This document shows positions 1 through 11,538 of a stretch of DNA of 64,000 bases, in pieces (positions within the stretch are counted from its first letter, which is position 1; each line of letters begins with the position of its first letter). Source of the DNA: Chalciporus piperatus (Eukaryota; Basidiomycota; Agaricomycetes; Boletales; Boletaceae). The notes under the pieces were generated by a model. That model had not been told where the DNA came from and searched no databases. It saw nothing but the letters and a program-made list of their open reading frames with translations. The DNA is taken from contig JBBPTG010000054.1 in the NCBI GenBank assembly GCA_038093975.1, positions 62,001-126,000 on the forward strand. Reading direction: 5' to 3'. The position numbers and the translations under genes were made by a program.

Positions 1-1210
1 CGCGGCTTCCTCTCCAAGAAACAGGCGAATCGGCGGGGTGGTCGAACGATCAGAAACGCATAGTCCCGAGGGAATGCCGAAGTGAACGAGCGATATTACT
101 TCACGGGTTTACATATCCCGGAATCATCACCTGCGGGTTTCGTTTTCGCTCGCATTGGTGGCAGCGTGCACTTATCGAGAACGAGTTTCGCTGGCAGATG
201 ATGATTCACCACCAATGGACGCGAGATCGATGGTAGTTGAATGATGAGATAGGCACACGGCGCCGTACACGCCCACTCTTTTTTGGGTAGAGGAGTTGCT
301 CGATTTTGAGGACGGAGGAATGATGCCCGATTTGCGCGTCAACTTTAGGCATGAGAGGAAACGTGAGCCAGGGGGGGGGGAGTTTACGAGTAAGAAAAGA
401 TGTGGTGAGCTCAGACCACACGTGTCACCGGACGCTGTCTGTTACTATTCCTTCCGGTCCCGCACTCGATGGGCCAGAGACGCGCGATGGGTTGTTCTAG
501 CGAGCCGTCTACAACGGGGGGGACGAGGAGGGACGTCGTTTCCCGCGACCGTACCGCGATCGTGACCATGACAGTCGCGGGATGGGGGTACGATCCCGTC
601 TTGACGCGCTGAGCATCGAGTCTAGCAGCGCAGGAATGGAGATCTGATCAGTGGCACGTAATGGATCGAATAGCGATGAGGGTTGATCTTGAGAGAAATC
701 TCGGGAGCGACAGGGTGTGGATAACGTATGGCGACTTTGTGACGAGCACTTACACGAGGGCGAAGTGCCGACCACATGGGGCACATGGGTGGTGGCCGGA
801 AGAACAAAAAAGATATGAATTGTGGTGGAGTATGTGAGGTTCTCCGACAGAGGTGAAATGCGAAGAATGAGTGAAACGCGACAACCTCGAGGACGGCACC
901 AGCCAGAGGAGCCATTGCCAAGGCACAGCGCTGGCTGGCAATAAAAATTTCCGTACGCGTTGTTTGCGCAAACTTAACCTTGCTGGTGTGCAACGACAGA
1001 CTTACCGAGAGATTACGCACCTGGCCAACTTGACTCCGAATCGACGACGAATCTAGGACAGAGCCCTGACCGTCGCTGCGGACGAGGGAAATTTCTACAG
1101 GTGCAATACCAGGGTCTGTATGTTTTTTTCGGAGAAAAGACATGAGACCAAACAAGGACAAACGAACTGGATAGAGTGAGTGTCGGAGTAGAGGGAGAGT
1201 AGAGAGAGAG
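1..1210. other. no gene recognised; upstream of PPG1
   Basis: Several overlapping open frames exist on both strands, but none shows a recognisable domain, a convincing splice chain or protein-like composition. The last few hundred bases before 1211 presumably hold the PPG1 promoter and 5' leader; the purine-rich stretch at 1180-1210 lies directly before the start codon. The first bases may be the edge of a neighbouring gene, which I cannot identify. Confidence 0.5.
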
Positions 1211-2694
1211 ATGGCCCCATTCGACCTCGACGCGTGCATAGAACAGCTGCTCAGAAAACAGTTGCTACACGAAGCTTTACTTCGAGAAATATGCGAAAAA
1301 ACAAAAGAAGTCCTCATGAGAGAATCAAACGTCGTCCATGTCAGCGCACCAGTCACCGTCGTCGGTGACATCCACGGGTGAGTCTCCTCAACCTTCATCC
1401 ATATCGCAACTAATCATCATTCAAGTCAGTTCTACGATCTCATAGAGATATTCCGCATAGGTGGTTATGCACCACACACAAACTATCTCTTTCTCGGTTA
1501 GTACCTCTCAAACCCACCGTTCATGTCCCTCATGTCACTCTCAGGCGACTATGTCGATCGCGGTCTATTCAGCGTCGAGACCATCTCTCTCCTTACGTGT
1601 CTTAAGCTCAGATACCCTGACCGCGTCCAACTAATACGTGGCAACCACGAATCGAGGGCAGTCACTCAGGTAGCTTCTCCACATCACCCCTCTTTTCCCC
1701 CGTTTCCTCAACGACCACACAACAGACATACGGCTTCTATACGGAATGTGTCCGCAAATACGGCTCATCACACGTCTGGACCTACTTCACAGACATGTTC
1801 GACTTCTTGACCCTCTCGGTCGTTATCGACGACCGCATATTCTGTGTCCATGGTGGTATGTACACCTTCCCAAATCAATACGAACGAGAACCATCTTTTG
1901 ATTGATTGCTCTTCAGGGCTCTCCCCTTCTATCCACTCCGTCGATCAGATCAAGGTCGTGGATCGATTTCGAGGTACGGCCCATCTCCGTTCTTCTTTTT
2001 TTCTCTTCGCACCAACACCTCATGGTTTTTTTGTGGGCAGAAATCCCTCATGAAGGTCCCATGGCCGATCTCGTTTGGTCCGATCCTGATGCAGAGAAGG
2101 AAGACTTTGCAATATCACCCAGGTTGGTACTCTCTCTCCCACACGGAGGCTCGTCCTTCGCCACACGCCATCACTATCTCCTATCTATCCGAGACAGCCA
2201 CATATGCAGATCACTAACGTGTGTCGCGGGATTTTTTTTTTTACAGAGGTGCAGGATATACCTTTGGTTCAGGCGTCGTACACAAGTTCCTCGAGATGAA
2301 CAACATGTCGCATATCCTTCGCGCACATCAGCTATGCATGGAAGGCTATTCCTCGCTCTTCGACAAACATCTGTCTACGGTCTGGTCTGCACCCAATTAC
2401 TGTTATCGCTGTGGCAACTCGGCGAGCATCCTCGAAGTCGGACCTGGAGGGAGCATGTACTTTAACGTATTCGAAGCTGCGCCCGAGAACGAACGGGACG
2501 GGCCGAGTCAGCAACAAGCTGTTCAGAATGCGGGTGGCAAGGTGGGTTTTTTTCCCCGAGCATGTTCCATCGACCTGACTGACTGAACGATCTGTTTTCC
2601 GCACCCACACCCACACTCGCACTCGCACTCGCGCGCATATATTCACTGTTGACCTCGGATGTCACACGACCAGCTCCCCGATTATTTCTTGTAG
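1211..2694 (+). CDS. PPG1: PP2A-like serine/threonine protein phosphatase, PPG1 type
   Basis: Catalytic subunit of a PPP-family serine/threonine phosphatase; a metal-dependent, cytosolic phosphoprotein phosphatase. Eight exons splice in frame to 315 residues: 1211-1377, 1426-1496, 1545-1669, 1726-1855, 1917-1973, 2041-2122, 2247-2541, 2674-2694. The metal and phosphate motifs are all present: GDIHGQFYD, GDYVDRG, RGNHESR and the HGGLSP loop, then [11 protein letters not shown]. Residues such as [26 protein letters not shown] and [10 protein letters not shown] match PPG1 better than PP4, PP6 or PP2A proper, as I recall those families. The last 21-base exon encodes LPDYFL, keeping the C-terminal leucine that is carboxyl-methylated in PP2A-type enzymes. 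PPG1 works in the Far/STRIPAK-like complex in yeast; that role is family knowledge. The PP2A methylesterase PPE1 lies at 34599-36269. Confidence 0.93.
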
Positions 2695-3298
2695 CCCGTC
2701 CGTCTTTGAAAGGGACCTTGCCGAGCCATGACGATCAAGCTACCGGTTGCTTTCGTGACGTTCGTCAGAATCAGAAACCCGGACGAGGGATGCGGGCGTG
2801 TGGCCGCCGAGTCCGTGGGTGCGTGATGTGTCGCATTTTGGACGATCGTGATGCGAGGTCGAGTAGCGTTATACGTTGGCATGTGTACCGCATTACCTCG
2901 ATGCGATACGGTAACGTGATTCAATACGTTCACGGTTGGTGTCGCGGGATGTACATCTCTGGACTGTCACCGACGTCTAGTAGCTGGGTCGTGGACGGAG
3001 ACGGAGACTTTTTTTTCTTTTCTTTTGTTGATGCGGCTACTTTATAGGTAAAATGGGTTTTGTAGATTATGCTGGAGCGAAACGATGCGATATAGATAAT
3101 ACCCCAGACATGGGATGCATGCATGATTCACACACAGGACGGAGTACTAGTAGCTGCCAGTGTGCGTCGCGTATGTCGATTGCAAGCGAGTCGACGTCGT
3201 CTGGATACGCATACGCATACAGTACAACACGCTTGAACCTTGCACGGATGATCAGCGCCGCACGCACACGGCGCCCTGTGGGTTCAGTCGGGTGTATA

Positions 3299-3329
<31 letters not shown>

Positions 3330-3811
3330 ATCACCCCACCCTGCTGAGCGCTGATCGTCTACCGCATAACATACAGTGTGCACCACCTACCGCGACGCTT
3401 GTGATCTTCGTTCCCAATCCCTAATCCCTAACCCCCGATCGGTAGACGAGTGGGCGACGTGAGACGCGGTCAACTGTCCTGATCCGAGTCCGAGTGGGTC
3501 CATCTCACCGCGCTAGACCTCGGGGCCAATGGGGCGTGGTTGCGTTGCTGATAGTTCGTACGCCGGGGTGCCCGAGGGCGTTGCGTTGGTGTTGAAACGT
3601 CTGATTGTCGTTGAGCGCAGATGCGATCGCGTTGTTGCGCGAGATGTGATCGTGTTGTGCGACGACGGACGGGGGGCGTAGGCGTGGTGTCGTGAAAAAA
3701 AAAAAAAAGAGATGATCGAATACACCACGCCCAGACTGGACCGAGTCTGACGCGTGACGAACCGTCCGAGGGTGGTGTACTACAGACACGGACGTCCATT
3801 ATCCAACCTTG
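2695..3811. other. intergenic region between convergent genes
   Basis: This stretch separates the 3' ends of PPG1 (+) and the CRAL-TRIO gene (-), so it should hold both polyadenylation regions. It contains an ATT microsatellite near 3302-3330 and a run of 14 A at 3695-3708. Open frames here are short and read through the repeats. No gene is supported. Confidence 0.6.
3302..3330. repeat. (TTA)n trinucleotide microsatellite
   Basis: About nine and a half uninterrupted copies of TTA run from 3302 to 3330 in the PPG1 / CRAL-TRIO convergent intergenic region. It lies outside every supported exon and is likely length-polymorphic between strains. Confidence 0.9.
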
Positions 3812-5469
3812 TCACTTTACGATATCCATTTTTCCCCAACCCCAACCCCAACCCCCCCTTTCCATCCACCTCCTCACCACCGCTCCCACTCCCACTCCCA
3901 CACCCCACTTCACCCTCCCCCTCACGACCATCATCACCGCCAACACGACCACGACCGCCCCGACCGCGCCCCGACCCACCCATCCACCCCACCGGCGCCA
4001 CCACAACACCGCCAGCGTGCGTAATAGATCTTTGACCCTCCTTTGGACGTGTGGGTAGGCGTGTGGGTGGGTGGGGGAGGTGAGGGCTCGGTAGCCGAAG
4101 AAGGGGTTCGAGGGGGAGAAGGGGGAGAGGGCGATCGTCGAGGGTGGGCGGGGGAGGGGAGTGGTGGGAGTGGGAGCAGTAGTGGGGGTAGGAGCAGGGG
4201 AAGTGATGGGGACGGGGACGGGTGGTGGTGGAAGATGTTGTGATTGATAGGACGACCGAAGGGCATCATCGAGTTGATCGAGAGGAGGCAATGAACCGCC
4301 ATACTCTGGAAAGCAGCACCCCGAATGCGCACGATCAAAAAAGGGGTCGAGAAAGTAACAAGGGTCCAAGACAGGACTTACCTGCAGGCAACGCGGCGGC
4401 TGAACAATAGGCTACCAATTCGTCCTTGCAAGGAAAGAACACGCGTGATATGGCAGATGATGGAAGGAGACGCCTGATGGAAACATGGGGATCAGCATCC
4501 GAGATTCCGAGAAGCAGGGTTTTTTTTATGGCATGTTGTGGGGGGATGGAATGGAAAACTGAGACAGACTTACTTTGCGAGGGACCAAGCGCCTGAATGC
4601 ATCCAAGAGTAATTGAGGAGGAATACTGATTTAGAGCAAGGTTTAGGATTGGTCTCATTGAGGACAAGGGTGATTTGTGCTAACCGGCTGCGAGCATTCC
4701 AGGATAACGTGGAATGATGTCCGTTACGAGCCATGTGAAGAAATCTACGTTCTTCGGCGGACAATCTTTTTGAGCGAGGTGGTTTTTTTTTCCGGATTGA
4801 ATGGGGAGGGAAATGGACCCACAAAGCTTTGTATTGAGACGCCTTCGAGATCGACGAGGACGAGGTACTGAAGCGGAAATACGTCGTCGTTTGGGTGACT
4901 TTCTCTAATATATCTGAGATGCAGGCGTAGACGCTCTACCTCTTGTAGAAGCGCATCTTTGATGGCAAACTCAAAGGTCTGAAGGGATGATACTTTGAGG
5001 AATACGATTGGACGACCCAAGGGGTCGGTTATCGGCGGAGGAAGGCAGTGGACGAGAGTTGGGATTTGTAGGGAAAGGATGGGACGAAGGACTTTTAGAC
5101 GCCATATCGATATGGTTCGGATCTCTTGTAAAGCGAAGGAGCGGGTAAATTTATGGCGCTAAGGGACGTCAGCGTGGTGTGAAAAGTGGACCCTGTTCAA
5201 AAAGTTCACCTACTCTCAAGAGACGGAAGATGGATGCTGCGAGGTGGATGAGATGCGGCGTGCGAGCATAAATGGGTGTACTGACCGGTGTCTGTGAGCC
5301 ATTCTGTGAGCCAAGCGAGTTCTGGCTGAGAGAGAGCAAGTTCTGTGGTGAGTTGGGGTAATACATGGTCGGTTAGAGTGGATAGAAGGACAGAAACGTC
5401 GGATCTTGCGCTGTTGTATTGAAGTGCGATTTTCTCGTTATTCTGTTCAAGGGCAGAACGAATGGACAT
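3812..5469 (-). CDS. CRAL-TRIO (Sec14-like) domain protein with Pro-rich linker and C-terminal membrane segment
   Basis: Predicted lipid-binding or lipid-transfer protein. The start at 5469 opens a helical N-terminus; short introns then join in frame to the pocket domain. Seen in order: an N-terminal helix, the RHKFTR segment, the strand LGRPIVFLKVSSLQ, then QYLVLVDLEGVSIQSF, PRYPGMLAAVF, LLNYSWMHSGAWSLAK, and the helix SSAISRVFFPCKDELVAY followed by EYGGSLPPL. This order (GRP.. / DLEG / YPG.. / YGG) is the CRAL-TRIO lobe. After it comes a proline/threonine/serine-rich linker (about 4240-4050) and, near the C-terminus, a hydrophobic stretch around GAVVVVLAVMMVV with basic flanks, suggesting a tail anchor. 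Family members bind phosphoinositides or other hydrophobic ligands; the actual ligand cannot be told. It is divergent from the monooxygenase gene, 317 bp away. Confidence 0.82.
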
Positions 5470-5786
5470 GACAAGTTAGTTCAAGTTGGTTACATCCCCA
5501 CGGGGTCGAGACGGGCACACCCGGCGAGGTACATGGCACTCGTGATAAAGCTTACTGATGAACAGTTGACGGCGTCAGTCTGTTCACTCCCTATCTTTTT
5601 TGCTAGGCTAAGATCTTTAACCGCCAACTGAACGGCATAGCGGCATCAGGTCGCACCCGCAGAATCATTTACCATCCCTAGCACCCTAACTTGTAATATA
5701 TTATTACTCTAGTTCCTTCCGGATGAACAAACTCCTCGACGGTCACCTCCTCCTCTCTCTCTTCCTCCTTCTCATCATCCGTCACA
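5470..5786. promoter_or_regulatory. divergent intergenic region, presumed bidirectional promoter
   Basis: Only 317 bp separate the start codons of the CRAL-TRIO gene (-) and the FAD monooxygenase gene (+), so both promoters must lie here. A pyrimidine-rich tract of CTC/TCC repeats just before 5787 is typical of fungal start-site regions. I see no clear TATA element and call no specific binding site. Confidence 0.5.
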
Positions 5787-7591
5787 ATGCGCAACAAGGT
5801 CTCCAACAATCAGCCTGCGGTCAGTCAACCTCTTCCTCATCGTCCCCATCAGCCATCTAAACTCTTCAAGGGACGACGTGCGCCCCTCGCCCTCGACATC
5901 GTCGTCGTAGGTTGCGGTCTAGGCGGTCTCGCAGCCGCGTACTGTCTCGCACAAGCAGGTCACAAAGTCACCATCCTCGAAAGCGCGCCCGCCATCGGAG
6001 AAATCGGTGCTGGCATTCAAATCAGCCCAAACCTAACCCGTCTACTCATCAGATGGGGTCTCGGCGAACACCTCAAACGAGTCGCCGTAAAACCAGAAGC
6101 ACTCACTTTCAGACGATGTACGTCCCACCTTCCATCTTGACAACTCCTCGCTAACTCCGCTCTCGCCGATAGGGTGCACCGGAGAGACTGTAGCTTGGAC
6201 AAAGTGGGGTGACTCGATGGAGGAAGAGCATGGTGCTCCTTACTACCACATACACGTCAGTTCGCTTCTCTCCTTCGCATTCTCACCTCACGAACCGTTT
6301 CTCAGAGAGCCGACTTCCATCGCATAGTATTCGATCTTGCCGAGCCTCACTGCAACATTCGCACAAATTGCCGCGTCGTCGCTATGGATCCCTCCATACC
6401 AACTCTAACCCTCGAGTCTGGCGAAGTCGTACGCGCTGACATCGTCATCGGTGCAGATGGTGTCAAGTCTCTGACGCGTGAATACGTCGTCGGTGGTCCC
6501 GACAAACCAACTCCGACAGGCGATGCTGCATACAGAGCTACCATCCCCACGGACATACTTCTCAAAGATCCAGAGCTCCGTTCTCTTGTTGAAAAACCGG
6601 AAATGGTGGGATGGATGGGCCCAGGAAGACACATCATGGCCTACAACATTGTGAGCTCCCACCGTCTATCTCTTCTCTCTCTCCCGAAATAGGATCAGGA
6701 AGACTGATTCCTTTCCTTAGCGTGCTAAAAAGGAGTACAACCTTGTGTTAATTCATCCCGACGATGGCTCAGTCGAATCATGGACGGCAGAGGGCAGCGC
6801 CGACAAGATGAGAGCCGACTTTATTGGATGGGAATCACGGTACGTCCGGTCTGCGCGTCTCCCCCTCCCGTTCGACCCATCTCACCACCATGCAGGATCC
6901 AGAAACTCCTCTCGCTCATTCCCTCCACGCTCAACTGGAAACTCATGGACCGTGACCCATTGAGCACATGGATCCACAAAGACGGAAAACTAGTCCTGCT
7001 CGGCGATTCTTGTCACCCAATGCTGGTACGTGTTACTCCACGCGCCAAGAGGGGAGTAAACCCCATCTGACACGTTTCGACGATCTGTCGCAGCCGTATC
7101 GCGCACAAGGTTCAGCGATGGCTGTGAGTCGTCTTTTGTTTCCTTGATGGTGTGACGCGTTTCGATTAACCCCCTGTCATGATGTATAGATCGAAGACGC
7201 CGCCGTATTGGGAAACCTTTTCTCCCGGGTGTCTTCCCGCGCTCAGATAACCCCCCTACTGCGCGCGTACGAATCCATCCGGTACGCTCGCGCGACAGAG
7301 ACGCAAGCTTCCAGCCGCCTCAACCAACATATCTTTCATCTCCCCGATGGACCTGATCAAGAGGAACGTGATCGACAGATGAGGGCAGCGATGGAAGATG
7401 CGTTGAGAGAGTTGAGGGGTGAGCTAAAGTCGACGACGACGGGGACGGTTGACGAACGCAGGGGTAATGCGAATCAGTGGGCTGACAAGGCCAAGAATAG
7501 GAAGCAGTTTGGGTACGATGCGGACGAGGAGGCGGAGAGGTGGTGGAGAGAAAAAGGACAAGGGTTGATTGCGCCCTTGGCGAAGATGTGA
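5787..7591 (+). CDS. FAD-dependent monooxygenase, salicylate hydroxylase-like
   Basis: Group A flavoprotein monooxygenase that would use NAD(P)H and O2 to hydroxylate an aromatic or similar substrate. Seven exons give 479 residues: 5787-6117, 6173-6255, 6306-6650, 6721-6839, 6896-7025, 7094-7123, 7190-7591. Visible motifs: the Rossmann dinucleotide fold DIVVVGCGLGGLAAAYCLA with the acidic end ILES near residues 35-70; the DG motif IVIGADGVKSLTR mid-protein; and the FAD ribityl-binding GD motif VLLGDSCHPMLPYRAQGSAM followed by EDAAVLG. The first 30 residues are Pro/Gln-rich and not typical of a targeting signal. The C-terminal ~80 residues are charged. Members include salicylate and 6-hydroxynicotinate hydroxylases; the substrate is not determined. 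No tailoring-enzyme cluster surrounds it, so a catabolic role is as likely as a biosynthetic one. Confidence 0.9.
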
Positions 7592-9792
7592 AAAAAAAGG
7601 ACTCGAGGATCACTGGTTTGGTCAAAAAGGCGAAAAAGTTTGGATTTCGGATTTTGGATCTGGATGGCTTTTTTTCGTTTGTTCTGTATCCATTATGCTA
7701 TAGTGGAGGAAACGTGTACGATACCCTGGTATTACATGTGATATCATATCATACATACTCTGATTGAAACGGGGAGGCCAAGTACTTTTGATGGTTTGGC
7801 ACCACTACCGTACGTAGTTCTGACAGCATCCACCCCCCAAGGGGCTCAAGGGTATGATCATTGGTTAGCGCTAGGATGTACATACCAATCGCGATAAGCT
7901 AAAGGATCAACTTTGACCCCGAGAGATATCCTTGTCTCAAATGATACACTACACGTCACCAGAGATAAGATACTAGGTATCTGTCCGAGTGTCTGGATGG
8001 GTGGACGGAGGAAGTGCTGTCCAAACGAGATTTTTTTTGACTTGGGGTAGAAACTTGGATCGTTTTTGGGGCGGCGACGTGCGTCGTGAAGGACCTAGGG
8101 CCATGAGTGTGCTGACATTGCCGTCGTCGTCGTCGTCGTTACATGCGGTCCGCGGCGATGGAGAAAAAAGAGCTATATTATATGTCGTATTACGGTGGGC
8201 TTTGGAAGTTATTCCGAACCGACCTCGCGAAGGCGTATACGGGCCTGCCGTGTAACTTGACTGCATGACGACATTCAAAGGTCCAGGGACAAACTCGGCT
8301 GCTCACCGGGCTCCGCGGTTCAATTTAGCCCCTTTGAGCGATCTGCAGGGGGGAGAGGAGGGGGGGGTTCCTGTGGTTGTCACTGTCATGTTGTCATGTT
8401 GACACTTGTGCCTGCCATCAACTTGAAGCTTGAATGCCGATGCTCATACACGCATAACATACATACACGTTCCGAACGAAAGACTCGGAGACGCGCGTTC
8501 TTTGCGGGCTCGGATGGGGACGTAGGTGGGGATATCCTTGGGGACGTAGTATCCTCACCGAGTCTTCGAGAATGTCAGCGTACCATACATGTACACATGC
8601 GTCTATGCGACGTACGGTGGGGTGGGGGACGAGAATCTGAATCTGAATCTGAATCCGATGGTCGGATATTAGTATACGCGGGTGACCAGACGAACGTGTC
8701 CGAGTCAATGGCTGTAGGTCTGATTGGGTTGGGTTACGTGGGGCAGAGAAGGAAACGGAACCACGTAACTTACATGCCAGTGGGCCAGACATGGTTTCAT
8801 GAGAGGCGCATAGTTACTAGTAGGCACGTACATGCGCGAATCGGCGGTCGGGGGATCATAGTATGTATGTATACCTAGCGCGTAACGAAGACTGACAACA
8901 CCAGCAGGGCCGATTCATCCTGGGTAAAGTATGTATGCCGTGTGTGTGTCTTCGTGATGCAGTGCGTCATTATCAATCCTGCCTGGTAAGCAGCCTGACA
9001 AGTGCGCACTACTTCCCGAGAACTCGCCGACGTATGGGGATCCCACTGGGATCCCTCGATAAGTACAGTAGGCTGTGAGGGTGGCTTCTTTCACTTAGCG
9101 ACACGGTTGGGTGGTGATGGAATGGGAGTGGTTTGATGGTAGACGTGCCGTTTAAGGATACATACGAGTGTCGGTGAGGGGGCTGGAATAGATTGGCCCG
9201 AGTCGAGCGGTTGGATCGGAGGGTGATAGCGAGATGCGGGACGGGCTATAGACTTAGTGTTAGAATTCAGTCGTCTAGGTTGAACTCCTCCACCAGAACA
9301 CATCACTCGGCCTAAACTCTAGCACGAAGCTTATTGGGCCAGTTCCGACTTGTCGCGAATGCCTCCGACTCTGAAGGTTGGTTCACCATATTTATGGTTC
9401 CATCTGGAAGCCGGAGTTCGTAGCCTCCCTTGAATGCAACCAATCGATATCGGGTATGATAATTCGGAACACCTCAGCCAGGCAATTTCTATCAACATCT
9501 CGCTCGGCTCGAATCCCTCACCTCACTTCATTTACGGAGGGGATTGTCTGTGGGGAAGGGCATGCTTAGCGATATGAGCTGCCAGTGACGGCGTAGGCGT
9601 CCAAGGAATATCATGGGGTAATCAGCCTCTTCGGAAGGGTCGAAAATGGAAAATTTCAAGTCTTCTTCAACTCTGGAGGCTCGAAGGCGGATCAGTGGCG
9701 CCATCTGTAAGTTTTCTCCTGCCGTTGGATACGATAGCGAACCAACTCCATCACGCTGCTGAAAGCCCGTCGTTAACCAGCCCACTCTCGAC
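7592..9792. other. long intergenic stretch, no gene recognised
   Basis: About 2.2 kb with no supported gene. It contains homopolymer runs, short GTC repeats near 8125, three to four GAATCT hexamers near 8636-8656 and a few ORFs up to about 160 codons that lack domains and have repeat-derived composition. The right end may hold the former promoter and leader of the broken F-box gene that follows. Confidence 0.5.
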
Positions 9793-11399
9793 ATCAACTT
9801 TGCTTTGCAGATCCATGAAATCCTCGAACTCATATGTGACTTTGCTGATAAGAATACTCTGGCGTCTTTGATCAGAACTTGTCGCACCTTCGAGGAGTCT
9901 TCACGAAACGTGCTGTGGAGAGAGTTGGATTAATTGACGCCGTTGCTCACATTATTCCCTGATATTCCACTGTTCCTTGACGACGATGAATTAACGGTAC
10001 CTCCCACGCATCCTCTTCATCTAATAGTAATGCGAACTCACTTTGTGTCCACAAGTGTTTCTTCTTTCCGTCTGCCAAGGACTTGAATCGGATGGTGCAG
10101 TACACGTCCAGGGTGACCAAAGTCTGTCTTGAATTCGAACCCAGTTTTGTCGACCAGTTTGAGCTCGAGCTGAGGATTATCGAGCTGTTCACTTCACCTC
10201 AGGTCCCGATCATTCCTATTAAACTCGGGATCCTGTTTCCAAAGCTCAAGACAGTTCACTCCAAGCTTCCGTTGGATACTACTTGGAATATCCCGGTCCT
10301 CCACTGGGTGAATGGTCTATCACTTGTCAGCATCCATTTGGAAATCCCTCGCGAAATCGATGACGAGAGAACCCTCGACTTCGTTGCTTCCTTAAGTTCC
10401 TTGTACCCAAACGCAACAACCGTTGTGCTTGAACGCCCAGGGCTTCACCCCCTTGACATCTTCGACCCTCCCCATATACCCGACATGCCTCTCTACCAAA
10501 GTCTTTCTCGTGCCATTCAGGGTTGGAAGCATCTAGTAGACGGGACATTCTACGGTGTCGACGCTGCCGCTTACCAACATCTCTCTCAACTCCAATCCCT
10601 CACTATCTTGCACCTAACTTTGCAACCAGACTTTGTCCAATGTCTTTGGCAGGCGAGACTCCCCCCTAAACCATTTCCTGCTCTTTCAGAACTCATCCTC
10701 ATCGGTCACGGAGCTGTTCGGCTCTCTGAATGGCTCGATTCTATACGTCTTTCCCCGAGCATCTTCTGGTTTACGATCCCCGAAGAATCAGAGGCGGAAG
10801 AAGAAACCCTGTACAGTTCAATTGCCGCCGCGTTGTGTCACAGATCCCTCGAAGGAATCTGGCTGCAAGTTACTCAGGAGGCCAGTGGGAGTCTTATAGA
10901 CTTGGCTTGTAGTATGCGACCCCTGTTCGCATTCACACAGCTTCGTTGGGTGACCCTCACCCAGTTCACGGTGTTCATTGATGACGACGACCTGCAAGAA
11001 CTTGCATCCGCATGGCCAATCCTCGAAACACTACATCTTAACGAACATGTACCGTGCTCCTACTCGGAAGACCATGTTCGTCTTCCACACTCGCTCACGC
11101 TACGTGGATTTTTGTCCGTCATCAAGAGCTGCCCACGTCTTCGGGAGCTCTCTATCGCAGTCGACATGGTGGACCTGGACGTCTGGGATTCACGTCAAGG
11201 TGGAGTCTCTAACGCGATGTTGACCAACTTGAACCTCAGATATTCGCTCGTCCATCCGGATTATAATCGAGTGTTGGCGATGTTTGGTGAATTGTTTCCT
11301 TCCCTTCTGTCTTTTTCACTCTGCGGAGATGTGTATACGAACTTTTTCGTTCCTGGCATGCAGTCATGTCCCTGTTGTGATCAAGATCAAAGGTTGTAG
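9793..11399 (+). pseudogene. F-box-like / leucine-rich-repeat protein gene, start and exon 1 disrupted
   Basis: Member of the lineage-specific family with intact copies at 30950-32535 and 32810-34485. Exon 1 (9793-9996) aligns with their 207-nt first exon: ALQIHEILELICDF, then SLIRTCRTFEESSRNVLW. Two lesions are visible: the position of the family start codon reads ATC instead of ATG (9793), and codon 9931-9933 is TAA where paralogues read a sense codon (LDSL in the 32810 gene). The phase-0 family intron is kept (9997-10055), and exon 2 (10056-11399) stays open for 448 codons with LRR-like repeats, MRPLFAFTQLRWV and GFLSVIKSCPRLRELSIAVD. A shortened protein could start at ATG 10092, losing the F-box region. 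F-box proteins recruit substrates to SCF ubiquitin ligases; this copy probably cannot bind SKP1. The lesions are recent, since exon 2 is uninterrupted. Confidence 0.75.
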
Positions 11400-11538
11400 T
11401 ACGAATATCAAACGAATATAACCCTCCAGTAGTAAGTATGTACCAAGCTTTCGTAGTTGTTGCTCTACGTTCTGTACCACTACCAAAACAAGAAGGGTGT
11501 TCCCACCCCATACGCGCCCTCTGTCACGGTCATCGTCA

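Noticed and set aside
622..1398. A 258-codon minus-strand open frame over the PPG1 upstream region and first exon
   Set aside because: It is antisense to PPG1 exon 1, has no domain, and its composition looks random; the phosphatase reading is far stronger.
3410..3440. CCCTAA-like strings (AATCCCTAATCCCTAACCCCC) suggesting a telomere
   Set aside because: Only two or three imperfect units occur, flanked by ordinary genes on both sides. It is not a telomere.
3812..4340. Proline-rich plus-strand ORFs opposite the CRAL-TRIO gene
   Set aside because: They come from the C-rich run on the plus strand; the minus-strand reading has a conserved upstream domain and a splice chain.
8396..8878. 160-codon plus-strand ORF with an ATG start
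   Set aside because: It contains a GAATCT-derived SESESESE run, has no domain and no neighbour support. I count it as chance.
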